NCBI GenBank assembly: GCA_028015205.1
Contig: JAPWFG010000024.1
Coordinates: forward strand, 1,736,001 to 1,800,000
Direction: 5' to 3'
DNA from: Mytilisepta virgata
Lineage: Eukaryota > Mollusca > Bivalvia > Mytilida > Mytilidae
Length of the DNA: 64,000 bases
Below, piece after piece: positions 54,634 through 64,000 of this stretch. Below the pieces are notes generated by a model that was given only the letters and a program-made list of their open reading frames with translations, had not been told where the DNA came from and did no database searches. Each line of letters starts with the position of its first letter. Positions within the stretch are counted from its first letter, which is position 1. Position numbers and translations under genes: made by a program.

Positions 54634-57600
54634 CTACAATAATTTATACAGTGCATGAAATTTATTTGTGATACGTTTTATTATATAGATAACAAAATAA
54701 ACATATTAACCAATAATGTATTTAAGATATTTTATCAATGCCGTGAATACCTATACTTCCAATTTAATTACAGCTAATGCAACCGCATTCAGATGTCCAC
54801 AAAAGGGTATATGGAATAAGATAGATGTCGAAGCGTTGGAAAATTTAATTTTGTCAGAACATGTTACAGCCTTACTCATTTATATTTATTCTCATCAAGC
54901 AATATTTACAACAAAGTTGTCCTAAGTATTTCACTTACCAGATAAAATAGAGAAAATCAGAATACCAACTCTCATCCATCGACGGTTGATTCGATTACTC
55001 AGACTAATAAAATAAAGAAATACTGCAAAGATTGCACAGATCAAGGCAAGTGTCATGATAACTTGGGTTCCGACATACGCATTTTCGAACAAGTCTGAAA
55101 ATAAAATGGACATTTTGATTATTATGATTAATAAAAGTTATTGAATGAATGAGAACGAATTAAAACGTGTGCGTTAATAGCAATGTATAATACAAGCTAA
55201 AAGTCAGAGTGTGAAGAATAAAAAGACAATTGCTTGTGGGCAAGGGTCTCGCTACTGCAACATTGTTACAAGGCAACCAATACATGGCAGACATGAAAGA
55301 CCTTAGTAGTGAAAATGTCTTGCGTACATTAATTATAACTGATTAGATATGGTAAGCTTGGCAAAATATTCAAATGGGCCTGAACAATAAAGCTAAAATT
55401 AATAAAAATACCTGTTGTAGAAACAGAGTTTCACCATTTTACAAATGATAATTTAATCACCTGTATCTACAGTTATTAAAATATGAAAACCAGGAAATAT
55501 TATTCTAATATTTTTTCGATTTTTTTTTTCATTGCCAGTACTACTACATGTACTTCAATACACTAATTGTAAAAATATATCCTGCAATCAAGCCATTTCC
55601 GGTCTAATAACAGAGGTAGAATAAACTTTAGTTGTATAAGGTCAATGATTTAATAAAGTCTACTGGTACTCGTTTCCATGCAGAGCGTGAGGAGCGTAGT
55701 GAATGTACCAGATAATGTCGTGGTGCTACTCGCGTTTTCACGGCAGTTAGATTTCAACATTAAACGTGATTTTAAGGCATTTCACGTATCTAAAGGTGAT
55801 TGCAGGATAAAGACAATACAAAGTCATTGTCGGAAAATATAAAATTTATTTGGGCTCGCTGCAAAACATGGGAAAAGGCTCGCCAAAGCTCGCCCAAATA
55901 AATTTCATATTTTCCGAAAATAACTATTTATTGTATACAATATCTAGCCCAAACATGGTCAGAATTCTAACTAATGTTTCCATTGAGAAGAACTACACAG
56001 AAAAGAAATTTATGTACCTGCATTATTACCCTCTTTTCGTAGATCGTCAATCTGTTGTGCTATTGATTTCGTTTCACAATCTGTAGACAAGGTTACATTT
56101 TGACAAATAGTGATGTACCAAACTCCAATTTTCACCTCCTCCTCCGTATTCATGGAATTATATTTACAGATAAGCATACCATTGCTACAAAATCCGACAA
56201 ACTGAAGCAATAGACTAAACAAACAAATGCATACTTCAATCTTGAATGCATTGGCTGTAATATGGTCTGACGGAACTAACGGTCCAATATTTATATTTTG
56301 TCGACGCAAGTCCGTGATGTACATGTACACACAAATGCATGTTGATATCACAAATAAGATATCACTTGCACCAAGACAAGCCATAGACCATGGGAATTCT
56401 ATAATATAATATGCATTTCTATTTAAAATGTATTGTCTTCTCCCTTCACGACCGCAAAAGACGGTAAGGAAAACAACTGAAATAAAGAAACTAAAATGTA
56501 TGAATTTCAGTGCATACAGTTTACACTTCTTGTACTTGGTATTTTTATGCAATTTCTCGTGAAAAAAAGAGATTAAAATCGATTTATATTTTTCCACAAC
56601 TTGTGTTTTTAAGTGAAACTTTAGCCAAGATAGAACGTTTATAAAACCATATAACATATCACATGTATTAAGTAAGTTTTGAAACAAAAAAGCGAATAAT
56701 TTCAAAGCAATACAATTCATACAGTTCAACGCGGGTTATAATATGAATAAAAACATCCGTCTTCTAAGTAGGATTTGCCTTCATTTATCAACAATGAACA
56801 TATCTAATTGGTCAAATGATATTTTTCCAGGATACACGACTTTATATTACATAAAGGGCAATAACTCCTGCCTTGGGCTTGTGCATACAATTTGGATGAC
56901 CAAAGCACTATTTGCAGGTGATGCGTTACACTTGACCTCGTTTTGTGAAAAGGGATTAACGATCCGTAACTTTACATGTGCAAAATATAATAGCAAGAGA
57001 AAAAGATGCATTTGCTTGATATTAACAGGTTGGGAATAACCACTAATTGGGATATAATACCTCAATTGGGTTATAATACCAATACATTGGAGTATAATGG
57101 TATACCCCTATTTGGGTATCTAGAGACACTAGAGCTGTTATTCTTTTATTGTGTATTCGCGCATCTTTTTTCTCTAAAAACTTTTTAGGGCCAAACTAAT
57201 TGTCATGAAAATACGATACGAACAAGACAGAATAAAATTGCATTTAAAAGAAACAAAGAAATATTTAACAACTATTATACCCATTTTATAAGCCATATAA
57301 ACACTATGATACTTGCATTTATAATAATAATATGTGTGCAGATAATATCTAAAAATGTCAGTATTGGAAATCCATCTTAAATGAGTGTTTTAAAAATATT
57401 TGTGAAACAACTAAAGTGACATACAAAAGAATCATACACGTTAATTTTCAAAGTTAGCTCGCCTTCCACATAGGCAGTTCAAAGAGAGCTAATCCAATTT
57501 CTTTTTTTTAAATCATTAAAAAACTAACTACACCGAAACAAAGTAATGATAATTTAGGCTTTTTACTTGACGTTTGTCATTTAGTGAAGGGTAAACTTCA

Positions 57601-60074
57601 TTAAATTAAAACACAAAATAGGAGTTGAAGCTATATGTTTAGCATTGATTAGCAGTTGACCATTAAAAGATACTTATCTTAACAAAGTATGTTTCAAATT
57701 TTAACAAGATATATTGAGCACATCGTAGTCTAGACGATTTTTAATTTACCCAAAAATTGTTAATTTTGTGATTTTTCGTGCACATTTGATTTTTATATGG
57801 ACAAGGCGACATAACTCCAGAACAACATCTGACTTTAATACGGTAACAGTATAGACTAGCCTTTCTACTTAAAACAATGAAACTTTATTAATAAGTACAT
57901 GAACACATTTTTCTTATTGTTTCCAGGGTAAATATTCATAATTATTCTAAAAAACTTAAAGAATCCTTACTAAAATGGTGAAAAATGGTTACAAAATATT
58001 GCCAAGTTCTTTGTATCTGTGATCAAAGTTTAAAGTTGCTAAAAAGACTCACTAGACTGAAATTTCCCTAGGCTCCTCTATCATTAAACAATAAGAAAAA
58101 TATGTTCATGTACTTATTAATAAAGTTTCATTTTTTTTAAGTAGAAAGGCTAGATAATTGATTTCAAATTTCTTCGAGATAAAAAGATAGAAAATATGAA
58201 GAATATTTTTGTTTCTTTAATTGATTGTCAACATAAGATGACTAACAATGAAATACATGTATAAGAGATGACAATATTTGGCATTCACAGAGGATGGCTT
58301 TACCTTTGATTGGATTAGATTTACACGCAGTAATCTATTACAGTGCAAGTGATCTAATTTTAACAGATCTAAAAGCAGTTTTATAACAATTAATTTCCGT
58401 TCTCGCGCGTTTTCATCCAAATACTCCATTGAGGTATACCTTTATACTCCAGTTAAATATAGCCCAATTGAGGTATTATATCCCAATTAGAGGTTATTTC
58501 CAACCTGATTAAACCTGGGTTGGTTAGGTAGAGAATGATGTCTTTCGAATTTATCTCATCATTGATATATATTATCTCGGGCTATATATGTACCAATCAC
58601 CATTGAAAGCACGTCTTACTGTGAGTGATTCTTGTCTGCATATAAATGGGGAGATTTCTTGGGAATGTGATTCGATTGGAAATCTGTTTCGAACTAATGT
58701 TGGACATTTACAAACAAATATCTTTACCAGCTAATTTCTTTCACGTTACACGATACAAATCAACGATATCAAGCAAACCATTCACATGTTACACGATATA
58801 TTTTTTTGTTGGGGAGGGGAGGGCACTTAAAGTTCTACTACTTGTATTTTTCTTATTTGAATGAATGCAGATTTCATAAGATATGATATATGGAAAAGTG
58901 ACGATGAAGATTTTGACGAATGCTTACATTTTTAATATTAATTGACTTGTTATTTTTATGTATCAAACTTGTTTTTTCATCAAAATATCATACTGACATT
59001 TTGTTGTTTAGAATCGCTTGATCGGTTCTTTCATATACATGTATCTGTACTTAAATCGCATAACATTCTGACTTTTTCAATTCAAGACTTAACGATATAA
59101 TAGATGCCGAAAACGGAGACTTTTCTGAGCAGCTGATGTACATATCGTTTCTGGTAGAAGTTTTCATTTGCAATGCTTTCTTTTTTTCCTAGGTTATTCT
59201 CTTTGGTATGGTAGGTACTCTTTTATCATTTACAATTCTTTTGGTTACATTTTTGACATTTGTTCTTTGTTTTTATGTGTAGCATTTGTAGTTTTATTCA
59301 TATATCATTTTGCTCATGAATTCTCCTTTCCTTTTGATTTTGATCTTTTGGACATCTTTCGTTTTTGTTCGATATTCTTTTGTCGATATTGTCATATTAA
59401 GTGATTAAATAGGGCTATATTCGCTTAAATCGTCTTCAATAAAGAAAACATTATATGTTTGAATTTACTCTTCAACGTTTTGGATTGTTATGGTTTTCAA
59501 CATTTTACGCCTTGAGCAATACGCACGTGGCACCGGCAAATGCCAATTTCTTAAAATCAGAGACACATTGAAATGCATTTGCCAGAAACTATTTTTAATC
59601 CACAAAAACTTCCGGTGCAGTCTGATGACGCATCGGATGATATCAAAACCAAAACCAAAAACAATTCATATTCATGGAGGCAAACAAAACGATGCCAAGC
59701 AAAATAATATTTCAAATATGTGGCCGAATAAGGCGAAATTGAATGTAATATAAATGTAAATTTAAAAAATAAACCGGTTAATGTATTTTCCTCTCGATCA
59801 TCCGGCTTCTTTGAAATAACGGAAATTTTTTAATCGCTATTTTATCTTTTACGATTTTTCAAGACTTGATTCTATTAATTTTTAAATGCTTACACCAATT
59901 AAACATGTTATAACATACCTGGAATAAGGAAACAAGAAATAACACCAATTCTCATCTGATGGTTGGAAATTTTCCTTTTTAGGCCAAGAAGATAAAACAC
60001 TCCGGTCATGACCATACAACACAACCCCAAGGTTAAACATACCTGAAGTTCTACTACTTTGCTATATCTATAAT
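54452..60074 (-). CDS. Claudin/PMP22-like gene encoding two fused four-TM units (5' exon not found)
   Basis: Four minus-strand exons join in frame: 60074..59919 (unit 1 TM2-TM3), 56476..56018 (unit 1 TM4, linker, unit 2 TM1 and first extracellular loop), 55094..54939 (unit 2 TM2-TM3) and 54633..54452 (unit 2 TM4, stop). All introns are phase 1, and the two TM2-TM3 exons are both 156 nt. The GVW....C........C motif of the claudin first loop is visible in unit 2 (GVWYITIC, then STDC). The two TM4 segments align (CG.E.R.Q.L....Y...FPW....LG.....IS..IC). The exon carrying unit 1 TM1, and the start codon, are missing from what I can read and probably lie beyond 60.1 kb or outside the window. Claudin-like proteins are membrane proteins of cell contacts; this one's role is unknown. 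Confidence 0.72.
54939..55094 (-). CDS. Claudin-like gene exon (unit 2 TM2-TM3)
   Basis: Flanked by ATTTTATTTTCAG| and TTATCTG|GTAAGTG, 156 nt. It encodes LFENAYVGTQVIMTLALICA (TM2) and, after a basic turn NRINRRWMR, a second hydrophobic segment VGILIFSIL. Confidence 0.78.
55831..55916. repeat. Hairpin element (inverted repeat about 28 bp) in the claudin-like gene
   Basis: CGGAAAATATAAAATTTATT plus TGGGCTCG mirrors CGCCCAAATAAATTTCATAT plus TTTCCG. The loop contains GGCTCGCC. It resembles family K in design, with AT-rich arms and a GC-rich centre. Confidence 0.75.
56018..56476 (-). CDS. Claudin-like gene fusion exon (unit 1 TM4 plus unit 2 TM1 and loop)
   Basis: A 459-nt exon between CTTTATTTCAG| and AATGCAG|GTACAT. 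Residues 8-55 (from CGREGRRQYIL to ICVYMYI) match the last exon's TM4 region including FPW. A short linker (DLRRQNINIGPLVPSDHITA) leads directly into TM1 of the next unit (KIEVCICLFSLLLQFVGF), then GVWYITIC125, an NVT sequon and C134. There is no stop between units. Met52 in TM4 is the only Met between the last TM4 Met and the end of TM1, so unit 2 has no convenient start of its own. Confidence 0.8.
57026..58508. mobile_element. TTAA-flanked non-autonomous DNA element, about 1.48 kb
   Basis: Long inverted ends: CAGGTTGGGAATAACCACTA and ATTGGGATATAATACCTCAA on the left; the right end, read inward, gives CAGGTTGGAAATAACCTCTA and the same ATTGGGATATAATACCTCAA. Similarity continues to GGAGTATAATGGTATACC, about 85 bp. 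TTAA lies outside each end (57022..57025 and 58509..58512). No transposase ORF is present. It is inserted in the intron between 56477 and 59918 of the claudin-like gene. A diverged relative is at 36990..37890. Confidence 0.78.
57595..58160. mobile_element. Nested element family N, copy 2, with about 75-bp inverted ends
   Basis: CTAGCCTTTCTACTTAAAAC at 57859 is mirrored by AAGTAGAAAGGCTAG near 58155, and the arms include ATGAAACTTTATTAATAAGT and its reverse. The adjoining 57595..57850 is the reverse of 33230..33435. It sits inside the 57026..58508 element, giving a nested insertion. Confidence 0.72.
58513..59918. other. Claudin-like gene intron; nothing recognised
   Basis: AT-rich. The phrase TTATGGTTTTCAACATTTTA at about 59488 recurs at about 4735. 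The 87-codon ORF starting there shows no family motif. Confidence 0.45.
59919..60074 (-). CDS. Claudin-like gene exon (unit 1 TM2-TM3)
   Basis: Flanked by GTTTTCAG| and TATTCCAG|GTATGT, exactly 156 nt like its unit 2 counterpart. It encodes YRYSKVVELQVCLTLGLCCM and VMTGVFYLLGL, a basic turn KRKISNHQMR, and IGVISCFLIPG. It is alignable with the exon at 54939..55094 (the VELQV/VGTQV start and MR(I/V)GI region). Confidence 0.78.
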
Positions 60075-62498
60075 CTGAAAACAATAGATAAGTTATACTA
60101 GTTAAACTTAATTGATGTGAGTTTTGTGGAAGAACACAATATTATCATCTGGGTTAATAAATGCATGATCTTAAAATTTCATGAACACCCAAATACACAC
60201 ACACACACCATCACCATCACACAAACATACATACATGTACACTGTATATATCAGTGTGAATTTGTAATGAGTAATCAGAGTCATAATTCACTCTACGTTT
60301 CCCATAAATTTTACAATGAGAAAATTTTCTTTTTATCAAAAATTAGTTGTTTTACGGTATTTTAGGTTTTGGATTTTGTGTGATTAGTTTATCTCACATT
60401 TTTACGTTATAGCTTAATCTTGTACTTCTTTGTTAAAACTTTTTTTATTTGTTAAGACCAAGCCTTTATTTATAATTTATAGTTGAAAAATGGCAATGTA
60501 TAAAAAATCCTTTAATCGAGGTTTAATCTTTTTGAAACCACGGCCCATCAGTGTTAAGCTTTTCTTCCTGATTGGTATCAATTGTGTACATTTATGATGT
60601 TCTACCAAACAAAAATTCTGAAAATACGATCCCATTATTTATTGTTTTCGTAAAATCATACAATTTGTTCAAAGTTACACTTTGCGCTAGGTTGCTCAGA
60701 AACAAATCAATGTTCTGTACTTTTGACATCAAATGTGGCAAAATTGCGGGTACTTTGCTAATTTGCATAGCGGTCATTTTGGATTTCTCTGACGACAGTC
60801 ATTACAAAGCATTATACTTGCCAAAAAAAATAAAAATGCAAATATTCAAATTGTTATAACTCATAACCAATTTGTCCGCATATAGGTACATTCTACACAA
60901 TATTAGCTTTCTTTTAGTATGCAAATGAACATTGTCAGCATTGAAAATTTTCCGCCAATTCAGTTTAAAAAAATGATGCGTAACCGTAGTATAACTGCTA
61001 TATGAATTAACCAAAATTAGTGAAAAATGCAAATTCAAACTACAAATAGAGATACAAGGCGAGATCATACATAATTTGTCCGCATATGGAGATATTGAAT
61101 GTTATGAGAAAATAACTTTTATCTCATCTGCTTTCATAACTTCTCTGCCAAAATGTTTTTAAAACACGATAATTTCAAGTCTCCCAGAGTGTAATCCTTC
61201 AAATCTGAAGCATTTTCCCACAGAATTAAACAAACAATTTGTACATATCCGCCAAAGGAAGTTTTCATAGACACATTAGTTTAAGAGCTGGGAGGGGAAC
61301 AGACTCGATTATCCTTAATTCAAACAATTTTATCATTTTCGATCTACAACTAAGGGAGGTAATTTAATTAAAAGGTCTGAAGTCACGTGATGCAAATGCC
61401 ATGAATAAAGTACTTAGCATTTTTCCATATGATTATATTTCTTCGAGTATCGTGATATTTTTTTTATTTGTTTTTTTCTGTGACAAAAAGATGTTAATTT
61501 GAGCAAAAATCAGGTTTTGCTGCACCCTTGAAATTACACAATGATCACATTTGGCTTTCACAAATAACAACCAGGTTATTTGTGAAACAAAATTATGACT
61601 GTCTGAAGTAAACTGGCACCCGAGATTACAGCCTCTCTCTGAAGACCTAATATTGTAGAATTTAGAAGATTAGGTTCTATGACTAGGGCGGGACAAATCC
61701 TTCTGGAGGCCGTTTTCATTCTTAGGACGAAATCTGTCGCTGCTTTGGTCGTAAGGCAACGCATACGCTGAGTGTAATTTGGATCTGCATATAGTCATAT
61801 GAAGAGCACATGCATAGTTTATATTTTGAACTCACATTTATAAATATATTGTAAGCCGTACGAAAGAGGTTATGTATATTAAAACGACTCGGACGATTTC
61901 ATAACAGCAGCCTATTCTATGCGATTAACAAGTATGTATTTTTTAATTAATTATATTAGCTACACATTTAAATAAGTACACAAATGTATGTTTATGAATA
62001 TAAAATTGTAAAAACATTGTACTGGGCTTCTATTTGTTTTTATTATATTTCCCTTTTTTGCAAGGGGTGGGGTTGAGGAATCCTACTAATTCTAAATCTG
62101 TGACCCATCATTAAAGCTGAATTATTCATGATTAATTACTTTGAAGTGACAATTCTGCAATTGTTTTGGAAAGTCCGTTCCTTATAATTAGACCTCTACG
62201 ACAGTTGCAGGCTGGAAGTTTCATAAAGCTAATTGGATTTGTTTTAGCAAATCTGTTGAGATGAAATTAAAACACACATTTTTGGAAAATGTTTTGAAGC
62301 CAGTCCTTAAGGGGGCACACAACACTTTGTTAGATTTGCCTCGTTCAATTTTCATACAATTTTGACGAAATATTGACTTTGACCTGTTGACAAACATGAC
62401 AAAATTATCAACAAAAAAAATTCAAGAAATTTGAACCCCACAGTTTACGGGAATAATTTCATTGGATATACAGCAGTTTAACAAACACCAAATGAATA
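60075..62498. other. No gene recognised; expected location of the claudin-like 5' exon, but none seen
   Basis: I looked on the minus strand for a TM1 plus GLW..C exon and did not find one. A (CA)n-type stretch lies at about 60196..60230. A weak repeat phrase at 61600..61760 resembles 33530..33640 in reverse. Confidence 0.4.
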
Positions 62499-62910
62499 TT
62501 GATCATTGAGAAGCTTGGTTTCTCTTTACCATGGTTTAATGTCGAGTGTGCGAAGACAAAGAAATATAGCAAAGGGGCTGGATTACTGTTTAATTTGCCT
62601 CCAACTCGTAATAATTTATCTAAATTCCGTATATTTCGCGCGAAGGCACGTAGAATTTTTACACAGAAGAGAAAGAAACAAACCAATACTCTAAAATAAA
62701 TTGGCAATGTAAATACTATATTGTTGATCCCTTTGAACAACAACAGGTGGGTGTGCCGCAAGGTACCATCAATCGCAAAATTTACCGAATAATGTTGAAG
62801 GATCGCGAGGGTATTCGCCAACCCAGTCGTCAGACTTGTCTGACATGATTATTCATTGATTTGTTACAGAAATTACCAGTATTTAGCAAAATTCAAAAAT
62901 AATAGAAATA
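62499..62910 (+). pseudogene. Non-LTR retrotransposon ORF2 remnant (linker and one RT motif)
   Basis: The first part encodes LPWFNVECAKTKKYSKGAG and FRAKARRIFTQKRK, which is the conserved segment between endonuclease and RT in many LINE ORF2 proteins. After a stop and a large deletion, a second frame gives QQQVGVPQGTI, the RT motif (G.PQG) upstream of the catalytic core. It then runs into the 378-bp repeat Q (REGIRQPSRQTCLT then stop). The minus-strand ORF across it is a shadow. Confidence 0.6.
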
Positions 62911-63515
62911 CTAAGGGTTCATTCCTTGTATTGCACATGGTAGATCTCCTTAGCTGAAATTTGGCTTCCTATTTCGGTATTTTTGGTTGAGTACTTCTTG
63001 TTTAATATAAGTTTGGTTTTTGGTCTTCCAAATGTTTCGGTTTTAATGCTGCTGATGAGAGGTAACTCCTTGAAATGCGTCGTATACAGCATAGTATAAA
63101 TTTACTATATCTAATATTAGTATCTTTGGATTGTTATTTTGAAACTCCTGGGATGATGCCTCTGCTGGTGGACCCTAGGTCCCCGAGGGTATTCGCCAAC
63201 CCAGTCGTCAGACTTGTCTGACATGATTATTCATTGATTTGTTACAGAAATTACCAGTATTTAGCAAAATTCAAAAATAATAGAAATACTAAGGGTTCAT
63301 TCCTTGTATTGCACATGGTAGATCTCCTTAGCTGAAATTTGGCTTCCTATTTCGGTATTTTTGGTTGAGTACTTCTTGTTTAATATAAGTTTGGTTTTTG
63401 GTCTTCCAAATGTTTCGGTTTTAATGCTACTGATGAGAGGTAACTCCTTGAAATGCGTCGTATACAGCATAGTATAAATTTACTATATCTAATATTAGTA
63501 TCTTTGGATTGTTAT
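62806..63515 (-). repeat. 378-bp repeat family Q, two tandem copies
   Basis: CGAGGGTATTCGCCAACCCA starts at 62806 and again at 63184 (378-bp step). The copies are almost identical to each other and, in reverse, to 46990..47480. The second copy ends at TTTGGATTGTTATT. High identity implies recent spread or homogenisation. Confidence 0.9.
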
Positions 63516-64000
63516 TATAATAGATAGTGTTCGTCGCCAGGGCCTACGTTTTGCATTTGGTCATTCGAAATATCTATTAATGAAATATCGCGTGTTGAGG
63601 CAAATGATCCCTCCTTTTATGATAAAAAAAAAATAACACATGATTTACTGCAGAATTGAACCAAGTTAAATACATAACCTTGATGAAATATATTCTATAG
63701 ATATTCTCACCGTGGCTAATACGTAAACCTAGGTTTATTTTTCACCTTTAAGAGTCGTAAAAATCAGAACAAATGCCTTACATTTAGCAAAACGCTATTG
63801 AAGTTGAAGCTATTTATGTAAAAAGGCCAACTTGTTTTAAAGATATGTCGCATTAGCCTCCCAAGGACAAACCGTTCTTTTATTATATATACTGAGCACT
63901 GTTCGATAGCAAAAACAGAAAGTAAATTGTATGCACGGTACAACTGTAATACTAGCATTGGAATTCCTTCTTCGATATAATATCAATTAGAATGCGATAT
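63516..64000. other. Nothing recognised
   Basis: AT-rich terminal stretch. The 64-codon minus-strand ORF has no recognisable feature. Confidence 0.45.

Noticed and set aside
56743..57039. 98-codon plus-strand ORF
   Set aside because: It lies in the claudin-like intron and runs into the TTAA element; composition is not protein-like.
62459..62821. 120-codon minus-strand ORF with hydrophobic stretches
   Set aside because: Antisense to a recognisable retrotransposon remnant (PWFNVECA on the plus strand).

Overview
This is AT-rich, intron-rich animal DNA. It almost certainly comes from a marine bivalve, most likely a mussel (Mytilidae). The reasons are the tRNA-derived SINE with the 'CCGCCAAGCACGCGGCATCTAG' type body, the 'CTTCCGGAGCACCTGGGTTCACTCC' type dispersed repeat, the 'TTTAGCTCAGGTGAGC ... 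GCGTCCGTCGTCGTCG' repeat with 'GGCCGCCATCTTGG' type monomers, and secreted C-type lectins. Most of the sequence is intron or transposable-element debris. No tRNA, rRNA or CRISPR locus was found.

I reconstruct three host genes. (1) and (2) are two tandem paralogues on the + strand, lectin A (13395..26192) and lectin B (36290..51329). Each has four coding exons of 304, 47, 82 and 227 nt with the same intron phases, and each encodes 219 aa: signal peptide, a six-cysteine PAN/apple-like module, and a C-type lectin domain. Lectin A carries QPN and lectin B carries QPD in the sugar-selectivity loop. (3) On the - strand (54452..60074, 5' end not found) is a claudin/PMP22-like gene whose middle exon fuses TM4 of one four-TM unit in frame to TM1 of a second. 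The likely product is an eight-TM tandem claudin-like protein, which is the most unusual thing in the window.

Layout. 1..4194: an L1-type LINE on the - strand, with ORF1 intact and ORF2 frameshifted. 4.2..13.4 kb: repeats, SINE and hairpin elements. 13.4..26.2 kb: lectin A, whose introns hold two inverted copies of a TTAA-flanked MITE, a SINE, LINE debris and an apparently intact Tc1-like DD34E element (22498..24020). 26.2..34.4 kb: a ~165-bp tandem array, a third MITE copy, and a ~265-bp tandem array whose monomers each carry a GGTAAG splice-donor-like motif, interrupted by a 1.76-kb bivalve repeat element. 34475..36016: a second Tc1-like element with one stop codon in its transposase, ending 274 bp before the lectin B start codon. 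36.3..51.3 kb: lectin B, whose 12.8-kb first intron contains a ~2-kb tandem duplication and an inverted partial third copy. 51.3..60.1 kb: hairpin elements and the claudin-like gene, with a nested TTAA-flanked element in an intron. 60.1..64 kb: mostly featureless, then a reverse-transcriptase remnant followed by two 378-bp direct repeats.

The two lectins fit the expanded innate-recognition repertoires known in bivalves. Exon calls rest on reading frame, splice consensus and agreement between paralogues; no transcript data were available.
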